Positions 29,301 to 37,827 of a stretch of DNA of 64,000 nucleotides are shown here, piece by piece. Source of the DNA: Fibrobacter sp. UWB5 (GTDB lineage: Bacteria; Fibrobacterota; Fibrobacteria; Fibrobacterales; Fibrobacteraceae); NCBI RefSeq assembly GCF_002210295.1, contig NZ_MWQH01000005.1, positions 211,761 through 275,760 on the forward strand, given 5' to 3'. The number at the start of each line of letters is the position of its first letter. Within the stretch, counting starts at the first letter, position 1. Position numbers and translations under genes: made by a program. The notes under the pieces are model-generated. The model was not told where the DNA came from. It was given only the letters and a program-made list of their open reading frames with translations, and ran no database searches.

Positions 29301-29372
29301 AAAATCATCTTTTTTAGAAGATTTCGTCGATTTTCCCGCTTTTTTCGATGTTGATTTCTTTTGAGTAGCCAA
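26343..29372 (-). CDS. ftsK: DNA translocase FtsK/SpoIIIE
   Basis: A 1009-residue septal DNA pump. Four N-terminal membrane helices (about 30-190) are followed by a long charged and Gly/Pro/Thr-rich linker (about 200-500), the alpha-beta motor with Walker A LLIAGQTGSGKSVCINAL (about 665-680) and Walker B AFIVVIIDEMADLMMVAG, and a C-terminal winged-helix gamma domain (VWAVECRGLSTSAVQRHFSVGFSRAGKIVDQL) that reads KOPS-like polarity sites. It acts in chromosome segregation and dimer resolution at division. The start is a TTG with GGAGG six bases upstream; no better in-frame ATG exists. It is divergent from the CHASE2 cyclase gene. Confidence 0.95.
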   Translation of the reverse strand: MATQKKSTSKKAGKSTKSSKKDDFQTSEQGFGAILGGWALVGFGTILMVGCICSAYSGVRENVLGPYLGKMFPDALAFVFGRVASLFVSSALVLWGAALVSVSRRTRFIRYAVGLTLLTVIISFLCSLRNYGETKVAKDMLIQGGGAFGQFFNQFVAVPIFGKASLLMPLSISLVGIALILVIAFGLRPRHFKFVVQTTAWLKSVFKKKEPIEDDVYEPVDTRRMPQVQTNMDLQGALPRGVYMDDNTVNIQPDGFKIRRKNKVTPFSGRNSWMDDEFSLNGTADEVPNLPDEVLQTLTPRRAKEMEPQADSTNNVVGGYNLDEDPEIRRLEDYLRQNGGKMNALEIVEVKDKIAALKRARDLIAWEKDHRGRMQVKGDVRRDGAVTGAMTTRTEESAMPTGTMPAAKGATQRSMTQVPADERTMMAGEPTVGNEAPFNAEDLLGGDGAQTMDVPASDDDTFVPEVYGADDVGDVPEMPEETFGASIGAASGGTSTSGMKAATIPQRDPTTVYDEYKVPAINDILEEHEPQTADYSEEELNAIGKMLEEKLENFKVKGRVIGCETGPMITRFEVEPGPGMKVSRFSALQEDLALPLKVSSVRILAPIPGKAAVGIEIPNRKFQTVYSLDVFQSEKFKPSPEKILVALGKDITGEAFTMDLAKAPHLLIAGQTGSGKSVCINALMASMLFSKTPDELRMILVDPKAVELKMYENIPHLLAPVITKPEIAIQALQWLCYEMDRRTEVLAAAKVRNIGGFNAKFEAGELPDEVPEEDRSHRMAFIVVIIDEMADLMMVAGKEIEKNVARLAAKARAVGIHLVLATQRPSVKVITGIIKANLPTRISFKVASQIDARTVMDHAGAEKLLGRGDMLYKAVNDPEPVRVHGAFLSDEEAEKLADACSDQNVFYPQVESFDVSDGEGDEDGEGGGKDLGKLDKLLYDVAVWAVECRGLSTSAVQRHFSVGFSRAGKIVDQLYSLGVCGPAKGNSKPRAMLLGIEEIQSMQRSGKFG

Positions 29373-29423
29373 AAATGCCTCCGCAAGTACACCCTAAATA
29401 TAGCATTATATTATCTTTTTCTT

Positions 29424-32400
29424 ATGCAAATAAAGTTTTCTAAAAAGATTAAGAAAGTTTTATCAGGCTTCTTGGTTTCAGCCCTTATTGTTTTTTTAAT
29501 TCTTGTTTTTGGAAGCACGCAAAGCAGTTTTTTGCCAGAAGCCCTTGAAGAGTCCGTCATCGGAAAAACTCAGCGCAATGGCGCCGAAGCACTCGAAAAC
29601 ATTTTTTACGATCTATTTTTCAAAACCTCTACCCATTCCGAAAAAGCGGACGAAGACGACAACAATACCCACCAACGTGTTTCCATTAGCGACAGCCTTG
29701 ACCAGAACATTTACATTGTCGATATTGACGAAGCTTCCCTGACCAAACTCGGTAACTATAACGAATGGGACCGTTCCATTCACGCCAAGGTGATCCAGAA
29801 CTTGAGCGAAGGCGGTGCAGCGGCAATTAGCTTCGATATTCTGTTCAAGAGCGCCGATTTCGGTAAGCAAAAGACCGACCAGGCGGCGAGCGTACTCAAG
29901 AAAATCGCGCCCGAAGCCGAAGTCGATTCCCTTTACCCCTCGCTACTCGCCAATTACAACTTTGACTCCATGTTGGTGAATTCCGTCAGAGAAAGCGGAA
30001 ACGCCATTGTCTGCTACATGTTTGACGACCGCAAATCGTACAAGCACCCCTCACAATGGATTCCCCTGAGCACCCTGGAACGTGCCGACGCCATTGGCTA
30101 CAGCTCTACTCTGGACACGACCCAGGTCGACAAAATTGAAAACGTCGAGCCCAAGGACTTGCTAGACAATATTTTCCCGGAACTGGCGCAGGCCGGTGCC
30201 AAATTCGGTTCTGTAAACGCCTACCCGGACAACGATGGCGTGGTCCGCAAGGTTTCAATGCTTTACCGATTCCCGAACCCCACGCTCGATGTCATTCCGC
30301 TTTTGGACACCACTAGCGAAGGCGACAAGCAGAAATACGAAGCAATCATCAATGGTGGCGACAAGAACTACGTGTACTCCACCATGTCGCTCATGACGAT
30401 CTTGCACCTGTTCCACAAAGACCCCAAGGACATCACGGTCAAGATGGGCAAATACATCGATGTAGGCAAGCCCTTCGGCATTTACCGCGACTCGGCTGGC
30501 ACCTACCACACGACCTACCCGAATTTCAGCTATCACATGTTCTTGCTGCTCCGCGAAACTCTCGCCGAAAAGAAAATCCAATCCAAGGCCAGCGACGGCA
30601 TTCTTGAAATTTCTCACAAGGTTTTTGCCAGCAAAAACGATAACGGCAAAATCATCTTGGAACTTTCGAACGGCGGAACCAGCAGCATTCTTGACGAAAA
30701 CGAGTCCAAGCTCTTGATGATGGTAAACACCGACCAGCTAGACGCTCTCGAAGAACAGGAATCCGTAAAACTCAACCGAGACTACATCATCCGCAAGGAC
30801 GAAGACGAAGACGGTTTCTACCAGATTGTAAGAAAGCCCGCCTCCGCAAGCAAGAACGAAGATAACGAGGATGAGGACGAGGAAGAAGACGATGATGAAT
30901 CTATCGACTTTACCCGAAGCGCCATCAAGACTTTACACTTCTATAAAGACACCCTCAAGCACATGCCCATTGGCCAGAAGATGATTCTTTCGCTTGACTT
31001 GCAAATCCACTACAATAAGGCAACCAAGAAATGGAATTCGAACCAGGCCATTCTTTCGGACGCCGTGATCCGCGACATTCAGGCCGCCAGCGATGACGCC
31101 ATCAACAATTTGAAACCTGGCGAAGAACTCCGCTTCGGCAAAGTCAAGCGCATTCCTATTGACCAAACGGGCCGATACCAAGTCAAGTACAAAGGTCGTT
31201 ACAACGAAATCAACAACAGACGATTCCAGCACCTGTCCTATTACGACGTTTACAAGGGACGTGTCGACAACCTGTTCTATCAAGGCAAGATTTTCATTCT
31301 CGGTTCGGCTGCGGCTGCCCTATTCGACTTTGTGCCAGGCCCCCACGAAGAAAACTACCCCGCCGTATTGATCCACGCCACCATTATCAAGAATATTCTG
31401 GCCGACGACTACCTGGTCACCTTAAGCGAAAAGAAACAAGAAATCATCGTCATCATGCTCGCGCTCCTGTGCCTTATTCTTGGCCTCTACTTTACGAGTT
31501 CGATTTCTGTGGCGTTATCCCTTATATTGATGGGCGTTTACACCTTTATTGCTTACAAGTATTTCCAGGGCGGACTCTACATTGGAGCCTCCAAGCAGTT
31601 GCTGGCGATGCTGTTGACCAGTATTACGGCATTGGTCGTGCAGTTCTACTTTGAAAACAAAGAAAAGAACTTCATCAACAACGCGTTCAAACAGTACATT
31701 TCTCCCGAACTGATCACCGCCATGGTGGAAAACGAAATCATGCCGACTCTGGGTGGTGAAAAATCGTACATCACAGCCTACTTTACCGACATTGCAAGTT
31801 TCTCCACCTTCTCCGAAAAGATTGGCGACCCGAGTAAACTCGTTGACCTGTTGAATGAATACCTGACCGCAATGACAGACACCTTGCTCGAAAACAAGGG
31901 AACTCTTGACAAGTACGAAGGTGATGCCATTATCGCATTCTTCGGCGCGCCGATGCCTCTCCCGAACCACGCCCAGAGTGCCTGCGAAACCGCTGTCGAA
32001 ATGCAGCGAAAGCTGATTGCACTGCGCAAGAAATGGATTTCCGAAGACGACAAGTGGCCCACCGTCGTGCACAACATGCACATGCGAATCGGTATCAACT
32101 CCGGCGATATCGTGACGGGCAACATGGGTTCTTCGATGCGTAAGAACTACACCATGATGGGTGATGCCGTGAACCTCGCCGCCCGTCTTGAAAGTGCCGC
32201 CAAGCAGTACGGCGCCTACATCCAGATTAGCGAAGACACGCAAAAAAATCTGGTCGAAGGCGACTTCATCTACCGTTCCCTTGACACCATCCGCGTGATT
32301 GGCAAGAGCCAACCGGTCAAGACATACGAAATTCTGGAAAAGGCCGACTGCAAGAACCAGGATTCTCTCAAGGAACTCGTGGGCATTTGGGAAAAGGCCC

Positions 32401-32609
32401 GCGCCTGCTACCTGAACATGCAATGGGACGATGCTATCGAGCTGTTCAAGCAGTGCCTTGAGCTGGAGCCCCACCACCCCGACCGCGATCCGGGCAGCAA
32501 GACCACGCCTTCGCATGTTTACATCAAGCGCTGCGAAGCCTACAAAATTACCCCGCCCGTTGCAGAAGGCGAGGTTTGGGACGGCGTATTCACCGCTACT
32601 GAAAAATAG
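29424..32609 (+). CDS. CHASE2-domain adenylate/guanylate cyclase
   Basis: A 1061-residue membrane receptor cyclase. One N-terminal helix (about 10-30) leads into a very large extracytoplasmic CHASE2-type sensor region (about 60-660, with NIYIVDIDEASLTKLG and GGAAAISFDILF), followed by helices between about 674 and 742. A class III cyclase domain (about 785-970) carries YFTDIASFSTFSE and YEGDAIIAFFGAP with both metal-binding Asp residues, plus MRIGINSGDIVTGNMG and YTMMGDAVNLAARLE. A short TPR-like tail follows. A highly acidic stretch (about 478-494) sits inside the sensor region. It presumably makes cyclic AMP in response to an envelope signal. The ATG at 29424 is chosen because it directly precedes the membrane anchor and avoids overlap with ftsK. 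Confidence 0.9.
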   Translation: MQIKFSKKIKKVLSGFLVSALIVFLILVFGSTQSSFLPEALEESVIGKTQRNGAEALENIFYDLFFKTSTHSEKADEDDNNTHQRVSISDSLDQNIYIVDIDEASLTKLGNYNEWDRSIHAKVIQNLSEGGAAAISFDILFKSADFGKQKTDQAASVLKKIAPEAEVDSLYPSLLANYNFDSMLVNSVRESGNAIVCYMFDDRKSYKHPSQWIPLSTLERADAIGYSSTLDTTQVDKIENVEPKDLLDNIFPELAQAGAKFGSVNAYPDNDGVVRKVSMLYRFPNPTLDVIPLLDTTSEGDKQKYEAIINGGDKNYVYSTMSLMTILHLFHKDPKDITVKMGKYIDVGKPFGIYRDSAGTYHTTYPNFSYHMFLLLRETLAEKKIQSKASDGILEISHKVFASKNDNGKIILELSNGGTSSILDENESKLLMMVNTDQLDALEEQESVKLNRDYIIRKDEDEDGFYQIVRKPASASKNEDNEDEDEEEDDDESIDFTRSAIKTLHFYKDTLKHMPIGQKMILSLDLQIHYNKATKKWNSNQAILSDAVIRDIQAASDDAINNLKPGEELRFGKVKRIPIDQTGRYQVKYKGRYNEINNRRFQHLSYYDVYKGRVDNLFYQGKIFILGSAAAALFDFVPGPHEENYPAVLIHATIIKNILADDYLVTLSEKKQEIIVIMLALLCLILGLYFTSSISVALSLILMGVYTFIAYKYFQGGLYIGASKQLLAMLLTSITALVVQFYFENKEKNFINNAFKQYISPELITAMVENEIMPTLGGEKSYITAYFTDIASFSTFSEKIGDPSKLVDLLNEYLTAMTDTLLENKGTLDKYEGDAIIAFFGAPMPLPNHAQSACETAVEMQRKLIALRKKWISEDDKWPTVVHNMHMRIGINSGDIVTGNMGSSMRKNYTMMGDAVNLAARLESAAKQYGAYIQISEDTQKNLVEGDFIYRSLDTIRVIGKSQPVKTYEILEKADCKNQDSLKELVGIWEKARACYLNMQWDDAIELFKQCLELEPHHPDRDPGSKTTPSHVYIKRCEAYKITPPVAEGEVWDGVFTATEK

Positions 32610-32613
32610 TTGG

Positions 32614-32670
32614 CAGAACTTAGTTGTAGAACTTAGAGAAAAATGTCTAAGTTCTAAGATCTAAGTTCTA
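32614..32670. repeat. intergenic inverted repeat, TAGAACTTAG/CTAAGTTCTA family, copy A
   Basis: Two copies of AGAACTTAG (32615-32623 and 32628-32636) are followed by two copies of its inverse (32647-32656 and 32661-32670). The inner pair makes a perfect 11-bp stem (32627-32637 with 32646-32656) around an 8-nt loop. It fills the gap between the convergent cyclase and panC genes and includes the panC stop codon. The same units occur again at 37760-37823, including a 17-bp identical block. Confidence 0.85.
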
Positions 32671-33519
32671 ATTCAATTCGATGTTGTCGATCAGGCGCGT
32701 CTTTCCAAAGAAGGCGGCCACCAGAATCACGACTTTGTCTTCGGGGCCCAGGATGCCAGCGAACTTCTGGAGGTTCTTCTGGTTTACGAGTTCAACGAAC
32801 TGCACAATACCGTGCGCACCCAAAATGGACTTCAACACGACATCGCGAATCTTGCTCACGGCGCGTTCGCCCTTTTCGTAGGTTTCCTTAGCCTGCTTCA
32901 GGCCTGCGCTAATGGACAAGGCATTTGCACGTTCTTCGTCGGTCAGGTATTCGTTACGGCTCGAAAGGGCAAGGCCCGATTCTTCGCGGACAATCTTCAC
33001 ACGGTGAATCTGGATGTCGAAATTCAAATCCTTCACCATGCGTTCAATCAGGAACACCTGCTGGTAATCCTTTTCGCCGAAGTAAGCGTGATTACAGCCC
33101 GAAATCAGGAACAACTTAGAGACAACCGTAAGGACGCCGCGGAAATGGCCGGGGCGGTAGGCTCCGCAATACATGCCTTCCAAGGTTTCGTCGCGAACCA
33201 TGGTCAGCGGGTCGCCATCGGGGTACATTTCAGCAACACTCGGAGCAAATACGAAATCGGCACCCAGCGATTCGGCAAGTTTCGCGTCGGCTTCCAGGCG
33301 CTTGGGGTACTTATCCAAATCTTCGTTCTTGCCGAACTGGATCGGATTCAGGAACACGCTGACAACAGTTACATCACATTCCTTGACAGATTCCTTGATC
33401 AGCGCACCATGCCCGGCGTGCAAAGCACCCATCGTGGGAACAAGCCCGATGGTTTTGCCCTGCTTGGCGAGCGGCTTGATGACTTGACGAAGAGAATCAA
33501 CAGTAGTTACGATTTGCAT
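32668..33519 (-). CDS. panC: pantothenate synthetase
   Basis: A 283-residue pantoate-beta-alanine ligase, the last step of pantothenate (vitamin B5, coenzyme A precursor) synthesis. The nucleotide-binding motif GLVPTMGALHAGHGALI (HIGH-like) is near the N-terminus, NPIQFGKNEDLDKYP follows, and the KMSKS-like region is GLALSSRNEYL at about 180-190. Its length is normal. The stop codon falls in the TAGAACTTAG repeat. Its ATG abuts the stop of the upstream deoxynucleoside kinase gene, so folK, the kinase and panC form one transcript. Confidence 0.96.
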   Translation of the reverse strand: MQIVTTVDSLRQVIKPLAKQGKTIGLVPTMGALHAGHGALIKESVKECDVTVVSVFLNPIQFGKNEDLDKYPKRLEADAKLAESLGADFVFAPSVAEMYPDGDPLTMVRDETLEGMYCGAYRPGHFRGVLTVVSKLFLISGCNHAYFGEKDYQQVFLIERMVKDLNFDIQIHRVKIVREESGLALSSRNEYLTDEERANALSISAGLKQAKETYEKGERAVSKIRDVVLKSILGAHGIVQFVELVNQKNLQKFAGILGPEDKVVILVAAFFGKTRLIDNIELN

Positions 33520-34169
33520 TATTTACCTTCTGGTACAAAATAAGTCGTCTGCTTGGGGCATGCGGCAATCGCGTCGAGCACCAGCTGCAGATGATTTTCG
33601 TTGTGGACAAAATCGATATTGTCGGTATTGATGATAAGCACCGGAGCGTACGGATAGTTCCAGAAATAATTGTCGAAGCGTTCCAGAAGGCCATTCAGGT
33701 AAGAACCTTCGATGGTCTTTTCCATGGCACGGCCGCGGCCGTGAATACGCTTCAAGAGAGTCGGAACCGATGCTTGCAAGTAAACAACCAGATCAGGCCT
33801 CGGGATATCATGATTCAAGGCCTTGGCCACCTGATCATACATGGCGTATTCGCTCTCGGTCAGGTTCTGGGCTGCAAAAATTTGGTCTTTGTCGTATGTA
33901 TAGTCGCTAATTAAAAGATCACGGAACAAGTCGCTTTGGAGCGCCGAATTCTGCAACTGCTTTAAACGGTCGAGCAAAAAGAACAACTGCGTCTGGAAAG
34001 CATAAGCTTCTTTGTTCTGGTAGAACTTTTCAAGGAACGGGTTTTCCCTGAAATTTTCTTCGATCAAAGTCGCCTTCCAACGATTGGCGATAATTTCTGC
34101 AAGAGAAGTCTTCCCTACACCGATAGCCCCTTCAATGGCCAAAAAATGGACGCCTTTTTCTGTCAGCAT
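33519..34169 (-). CDS. deoxynucleoside kinase (dAdo/dGuo kinase family)
   Basis: A 216-residue P-loop kinase of the deoxynucleoside kinase family, which phosphorylates deoxynucleosides for salvage. Seen are the P-loop FLAIEGAIGVGKTSLA, the DRLKQLQ region, the LISDYTYDKDQIFA segment with the ERS-like position, and the lid-like RIHGRGRAMEK. Homologues in Bacteroidetes and Firmicutes prefer deoxyadenosine or deoxyguanosine. It lies between folK and panC with 1-bp contacts on each side. This arrangement beside folK recurs in other bacteria as far as I recall, but no direct functional link is known. Confidence 0.9.
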   Translation of the reverse strand: MLTEKGVHFLAIEGAIGVGKTSLAEIIANRWKATLIEENFRENPFLEKFYQNKEAYAFQTQLFFLLDRLKQLQNSALQSDLFRDLLISDYTYDKDQIFAAQNLTESEYAMYDQVAKALNHDIPRPDLVVYLQASVPTLLKRIHGRGRAMEKTIEGSYLNGLLERFDNYFWNYPYAPVLIINTDNIDFVHNENHLQLVLDAIAACPKQTTYFVPEGK

Positions 34170-34170
34170 A

Positions 34171-34680
34171 TTAGGGTTCCTCCGAGGTAATGACGCGGAA
34201 CGGGATTTTTTCTTCTTTCTGCAAAAGGTTGGAATAAATTTCCTTCACCTTCATTCCCAGCTGGGGATCTTCCCATTCTGGAGCAATATCGTTCAAGGGC
34301 ACCAGTACAAACTGGCGGTTCACAATCTGGGGGTGCGGAAGATTCGGCCTGCCCTGGTGGACTTCTTTACCGAAGTACAGCAAGTCCAAATCGATTTCGC
34401 GGGAATTCCAATGACCACGGGGTTTGCGACCCAATACAAATTCAGCACCTTTCAAGTAATGCAACAGGCGCGTCGACGTTCCTGAATACCAGAAACTCAC
34501 GACTTGATTGAAATAGGGACCCTGGCCCGCCGGTCCTACCGGTGGAGTTTCGTAAATGGGACTTTCTAGCCACCCGCCCGCAGAAATCTTGCGGAGCATC
34601 TCACGACCTTCATCCAAATGTTTGGAGCGATCGGGGAGGTTCGAGCCCAAGGCGACAAAAACTCTTTCTAAAGAATCCAC
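34171..34680 (-). CDS. folK: 2-amino-4-hydroxy-6-hydroxymethyldihydropteridine pyrophosphokinase
   Basis: A 169-residue HPPK that transfers pyrophosphate from ATP to the pterin in folate synthesis. Diagnostic segments are VFVALGSNLPDRSKHL near the N-terminus, YETPPVGPAGQGPYFNQV, and the signature RPRGHWNSREIDLDLLYFG-like block (here RKPRGHWNSREIDLDLL), followed by LPHPQIVNRQFVLVPL. Its length is typical. It is the first gene of the folK-kinase-panC unit and is divergent from rho, with about 250 bp between them for both promoters. Confidence 0.96.
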   Translation of the reverse strand: MDSLERVFVALGSNLPDRSKHLDEGREMLRKISAGGWLESPIYETPPVGPAGQGPYFNQVVSFWYSGTSTRLLHYLKGAEFVLGRKPRGHWNSREIDLDLLYFGKEVHQGRPNLPHPQIVNRQFVLVPLNDIAPEWEDPQLGMKVKEIYSNLLQKEEKIPFRVITSEEP

Positions 34681-34927
34681 GGAAATAAATATAGATATTC
34701 AAATTGTCATTTTTCCGACGAAAAAAAGCAAACTCAACCGCCACAGGTGGATTCAAAAAATTTTTTCAAAAAAAAGGCGTTTTCTCGTGACAAATTCGTT
34801 TTTTTTAGTTATTTTATCGGAGCCCACCATATTTTTTCGATCAAATGATTCGACCAGGGCATTTTTACCTACATCAAACATTATTAACCAACATCATTTT
34901 CATTTATTAATTCAATAGGACACCATC
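34681..34927 (+). other. intergenic region and probable leader of rho
   Basis: An A+T-rich 247-bp region between divergent folK and rho. It contains long A and T runs and a 17-bp T-rich block (34800-34816) that also occurs upstream of the pentapeptide gene. AGGA lies 8 bp before the GTG start of rho. A long leader would suit Rho autoregulation, which is known in other bacteria. I see no small gene and no clear hairpin terminator. Confidence 0.4.
34800..34816 (+). promoter_or_regulatory. 17-bp T-rich block shared with the pentapeptide gene, possible promoter element
   Basis: TTTTTTTAGTTATTTTA occurs here, 112 bp before the rho start, and identically at 45728-45744. A promoter or upstream element is an inference from the repetition and position only. 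Confidence 0.3.
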
Positions 34928-36919
34928 GTGGCTCCAACTAAAAAGAATTCTAAAAATGCCTATTTGGCAGATCAAGAACCTACTGGCGCAGAAATTCCCC
35001 CTGAATTGAACATGGATTTTTCAAACACCGGAGATAAAGATTCTTCCCCCAAGCGCCGCGGACGCACCAAGAGAGCTAAAGAAGATGCTGTCGATGCAAA
35101 GGCCGAAGTTAAAGAAGCCAAAGCCGAAAAAGAAACAAGCGCAAAAGAACATACCGCAAAAGAAAAAGTCGCCGAAGTTAAAGAACAGAAATCTTTTGAA
35201 AAGAATGTTACAAACAACGTAGCTGAAGCACCTGTCGTCAACGAACCGGTTGCAGCCGCACCGGCCGCCGAAGCGCCCGTCGCTGAAGCTCCTGCTGCAG
35301 AAGCACCTGCTGCTGAAAACCCGGGACAGGCAAACCCGAACGAACAAGGCGAACAGAACGCCAATCAAAACGACAACAACGGTCAGCAGCAAAACCAGCA
35401 GAATCGCCGCTTTGACAAGTTTAACAAGAACAACCGTCGTTTCGACAAGAACAATCGCCAGAATCGCAATTTCCAGCCCGAAGAAGAAGATACCACCCCG
35501 CTTCCGGAACCGGATTCCGAAGCTTGGAACAAGGCTCGCGAATGCTGGAGCAAGTACCGCAAGATGACCATGAGCGACTTGCAGGAACTTGCCGCTCAAA
35601 AAGAAAACGTAGACTTTAGACGTTACCGCAAGCAGTCCTTGGGACTTCTCTTGCAGAGCCTCGAAAACGAAAACAACATCGTTTACGCCGAAGGACTTCT
35701 CGAAGTCACCCCGCAAGGTCACGGGTTCCTGCGCAACACGGAATTCAACTACCAGCAGGGCCCGGACGACGTTTACGTCAGCCAGAATTTAATCCGCAAG
35801 CTGGGCCTCAAAATTGGCGATACCGTCGCAGGCCTTGCTCGCCCGCCGCGCGATCAGAACGACAAGTACTATGCGCTCCGCCGCGTAGACAAGGTCAACT
35901 TCGAAGACCCCGAAAAGATCAAGCGCCGCGTCGCATTCGAATACCTAACCCCGATTCACCCGAACGAAAAGATTCAGCTCGAATGGGACCCCGAAGAACT
36001 GAGCACCCGCGTCATGGACTTGTTCTCCCCCATCGGTAAGGGCCAGCGTAGCATCATTCTCGCTCCCCCGCGCACCGGTAAGACAATCCTGTTGCAGAAC
36101 ATGACTCGCGCTATCGCCAAGAACCACCCTGAAATCATCATCATGGTGCTTCTGATTGACGAACGTCCTGAAGAAGTGACCGAAATGCGAGAAATTATCG
36201 GCAAGCTGGTAGAAGCGAACCCGAACCTGCGCGCCGAAGTGGTGGCCTCCACCTTCGATGAACCGCCAGATCACCACGCCCGCGTGGCCACCATGGTGCT
36301 CGAAAAGGCCAAGCGCCTCGTAGAACAGCAGAAGGACGTGGTTGTCTTGCTTGACTCCATTACCCGCTTTGCCCGCGCCAACAACGTGGTGATTCCGCAC
36401 TCCGGCAAGATCCTTTCGGGCGGTGTGGACGCCAACGCCATGCAGTTCCCGAAAAAGTTCTTCGGTGCCGCCCGTAAGATTGCCGACAAGCTCGGCGATT
36501 TCCAGAAGGATTCCAACGGCCAGATTGTCCAGACAATTACGGGCGAACCGGTCCGCGAAATCATTCAGAAGAACGGCTCTCTCACCATCATCGGTACCGC
36601 CTTGATTGAAACCGGCAGCCGCATGGACGAAGTAATCTTCGAAGAATTCAAGGGTACGGGTAACATGGAACTGGTGCTTGACCGCCGTCTAGCTGAAAAG
36701 CGTACCTGGCCCGCCATTGACATCTTCAAATCGGGCACCCGCAAAGAAGACCGCCTTCTCAGCCTTTACGAACAGGATATCATCTGGAAATTCCGTCAGG
36801 GAGCCCAGAACGATACCGAAAACGGCATTATGGACAAGCTCATTAAGCTCATGAAACAAAACAAGACCAATGCCGAATTACTAGAATTTATGAAAAAAGC
36901 AAAGGACAGCCTTCGCTAA
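34928..36919 (+). CDS. rho: transcription termination factor Rho with long disordered N-terminal region
   Basis: A 663-residue Rho, about 240 residues longer than the E. coli protein. The C-terminal two thirds are canonical: the RNA-binding cold-shock-like domain ([28 protein letters not shown]), the Walker [14 protein letters not shown] (about 378-390), Walker [16 protein letters not shown], the Q loop and R loop ([10 protein letters not shown]), and [11 protein letters not shown]. The N-terminal extra region (about 1-185) is low complexity: Lys/Glu-rich, then an Ala/Pro/Glu repeat, then an Asn/Gln/Arg-rich tract (about 138-184). Rho hexamers terminate untranslated transcripts. GTG is used as start with AGGA upstream. 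proC follows after 15 bp. Confidence 0.97.
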   Translation: MAPTKKNSKNAYLADQEPTGAEIPPELNMDFSNTGDKDSSPKRRGRTKRAKEDAVDAKAEVKEAKAEKETSAKEHTAKEKVAEVKEQKSFEKNVTNNVAEAPVVNEPVAAAPAAEAPVAEAPAAEAPAAENPGQANPNEQGEQNANQNDNNGQQQNQQNRRFDKFNKNNRRFDKNNRQNRNFQPEEEDTTPLPEPDSEAWNKARECWSKYRKMTMSDLQELAAQKENVDFRRYRKQSLGLLLQSLENENNIVYAEGLLEVTPQGHGFLRNTEFNYQQGPDDVYVSQNLIRKLGLKIGDTVAGLARPPRDQNDKYYALRRVDKVNFEDPEKIKRRVAFEYLTPIHPNEKIQLEWDPEELSTRVMDLFSPIGKGQRSIILAPPRTGKTILLQNMTRAIAKNHPEIIIMVLLIDERPEEVTEMREIIGKLVEANPNLRAEVVASTFDEPPDHHARVATMVLEKAKRLVEQQKDVVVLLDSITRFARANNVVIPHSGKILSGGVDANAMQFPKKFFGAARKIADKLGDFQKDSNGQIVQTITGEPVREIIQKNGSLTIIGTALIETGSRMDEVIFEEFKGTGNMELVLDRRLAEKRTWPAIDIFKSGTRKEDRLLSLYEQDIIWKFRQGAQNDTENGIMDKLIKLMKQNKTNAELLEFMKKAKDSLR

Positions 36920-36934
36920 ACAAAAGGATATTCT

Positions 36935-37741
36935 ATGTCAGAAAAAATCTTTTTCGCAGGAACAGGAAACATGGGTGGTGCAATCCTCCGCGGTCTTTTG
37001 AAGGCCGGCACGGACGCCTCCACCATTTTCTTCTTTGACCCCTCCGACAAGGCCGCTGCAGAAGTCTCTGCTCTCGGCTGCGTTCGCGTGGCAAGCTTTG
37101 CCGAAGGCCTCGCCAAGGCAGACGTCACCTTCCTTTGCGTGAAGCCGCAGATTTTCAAGCTGGTTGCCGCCGAATGGAAGGCTGCTGCCGCTGCAGAAAA
37201 GTCCACCAAGACTTTCGTGAGCATCATGGCCGGCGTTACCCGCAAGGCCCTCATCGAAGTCCTTGGCGAAAAGAACCAGATTCTCCGCGTGATGCCGAAC
37301 CTGCCGCTGACCGTCGGCAAGGGCTCCGTGGGCCTCGCTACGGACGGCGTTACTGAAGAAACGCTCGCCATCGCCGAAAAGATCTTTGGCAACATCGGCG
37401 TGACCTGCCGCGTGGCAGAATCCCTGATGGATGCCGTCACCGGTCTTTCGGGCAGCGCTCCCGCCTACGTCTTCGAATTCATCGAAGGCCTTACCCGCGG
37501 CGGCGTGAAAGCGGGCCTTACCCGCGATGTCGCTCTCAAGCTGGCTCTCGGTACCATCGAAGGCAGTGTTGAACTCGTGAAGCAGTCCGGCAAGAGCCCC
37601 AGCGACCTCTGCGCCATGGTCTGCTCTCCTGCTGGCACCACCATTGCAGGCATCAACGCCCTCGAAGAAGGCGCCTTCCGCAGCACGCTCATCAAGGCTG
37701 TCGTTGCAGGCACCGACCGCAGCAAGGAACTGGGAAAATAG
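36935..37741 (+). CDS. proC: pyrroline-5-carboxylate reductase
   Basis: A 268-residue NAD(P)H-dependent enzyme catalysing the last step of proline synthesis. The Rossmann motif FAGTGNMGGAILRGLL opens the protein. VFLCVKPQ-type (here VTFLCVKPQIF) and MPNLPLTVGKGSVGL follow, and the C-terminal signature is VCSPAGTTIAGINALEEGAFRSTLIKAV. It begins 15 bp after rho with AAAGGA upstream and may share its transcript. The GCGGC/GCCGC mini-hairpin and repeat copy B follow its stop. Confidence 0.96.
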   Translation: MSEKIFFAGTGNMGGAILRGLLKAGTDASTIFFFDPSDKAAAEVSALGCVRVASFAEGLAKADVTFLCVKPQIFKLVAAEWKAAAAAEKSTKTFVSIMAGVTRKALIEVLGEKNQILRVMPNLPLTVGKGSVGLATDGVTEETLAIAEKIFGNIGVTCRVAESLMDAVTGLSGSAPAYVFEFIEGLTRGGVKAGLTRDVALKLALGTIEGSVELVKQSGKSPSDLCAMVCSPAGTTIAGINALEEGAFRSTLIKAVVAGTDRSKELGK

Positions 37742-37827
37742 CGGCTTCGCCGCAGTCGGTAGAACTTAGTTGGCAGAACTTAGAGATTTTTTTCTAAGTT
37801 CTAACTTCTAAGTTCTAAGTTCTAACA
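37741..37827. repeat. intergenic inverted repeat, TAGAACTTAG/CTAAGTTCTA family, copy B
   Basis: A 5-bp GCGGC-TTC-GCCGC hairpin (37741-37753) is followed by two AGAACTTAG units and then three CTAAGTTCT units (two of them at 37808-37816 and 37815-37823). The best stem is 10 bp (37775-37784 with 37793-37802) around a T-rich loop. The array ends directly at the ATG of the sigma-54 activator gene, leaving no ordinary ribosome-binding site. It shares TAGTTGGCAGAACTTAG with copy A. Confidence 0.85.

Noticed and set aside
26343..29372. FtsK as part of a plasmid or integrative element
   Set aside because: It has the full chromosomal layout with four membrane helices and a gamma domain, and no integrase, relaxase or repeats flank it.
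32614..32670. CRISPR-like array from repeated TAGAACTTAG units
   Set aside because: Units are only about 10 bp, in both orientations, with no constant-length spacers and no cas genes.
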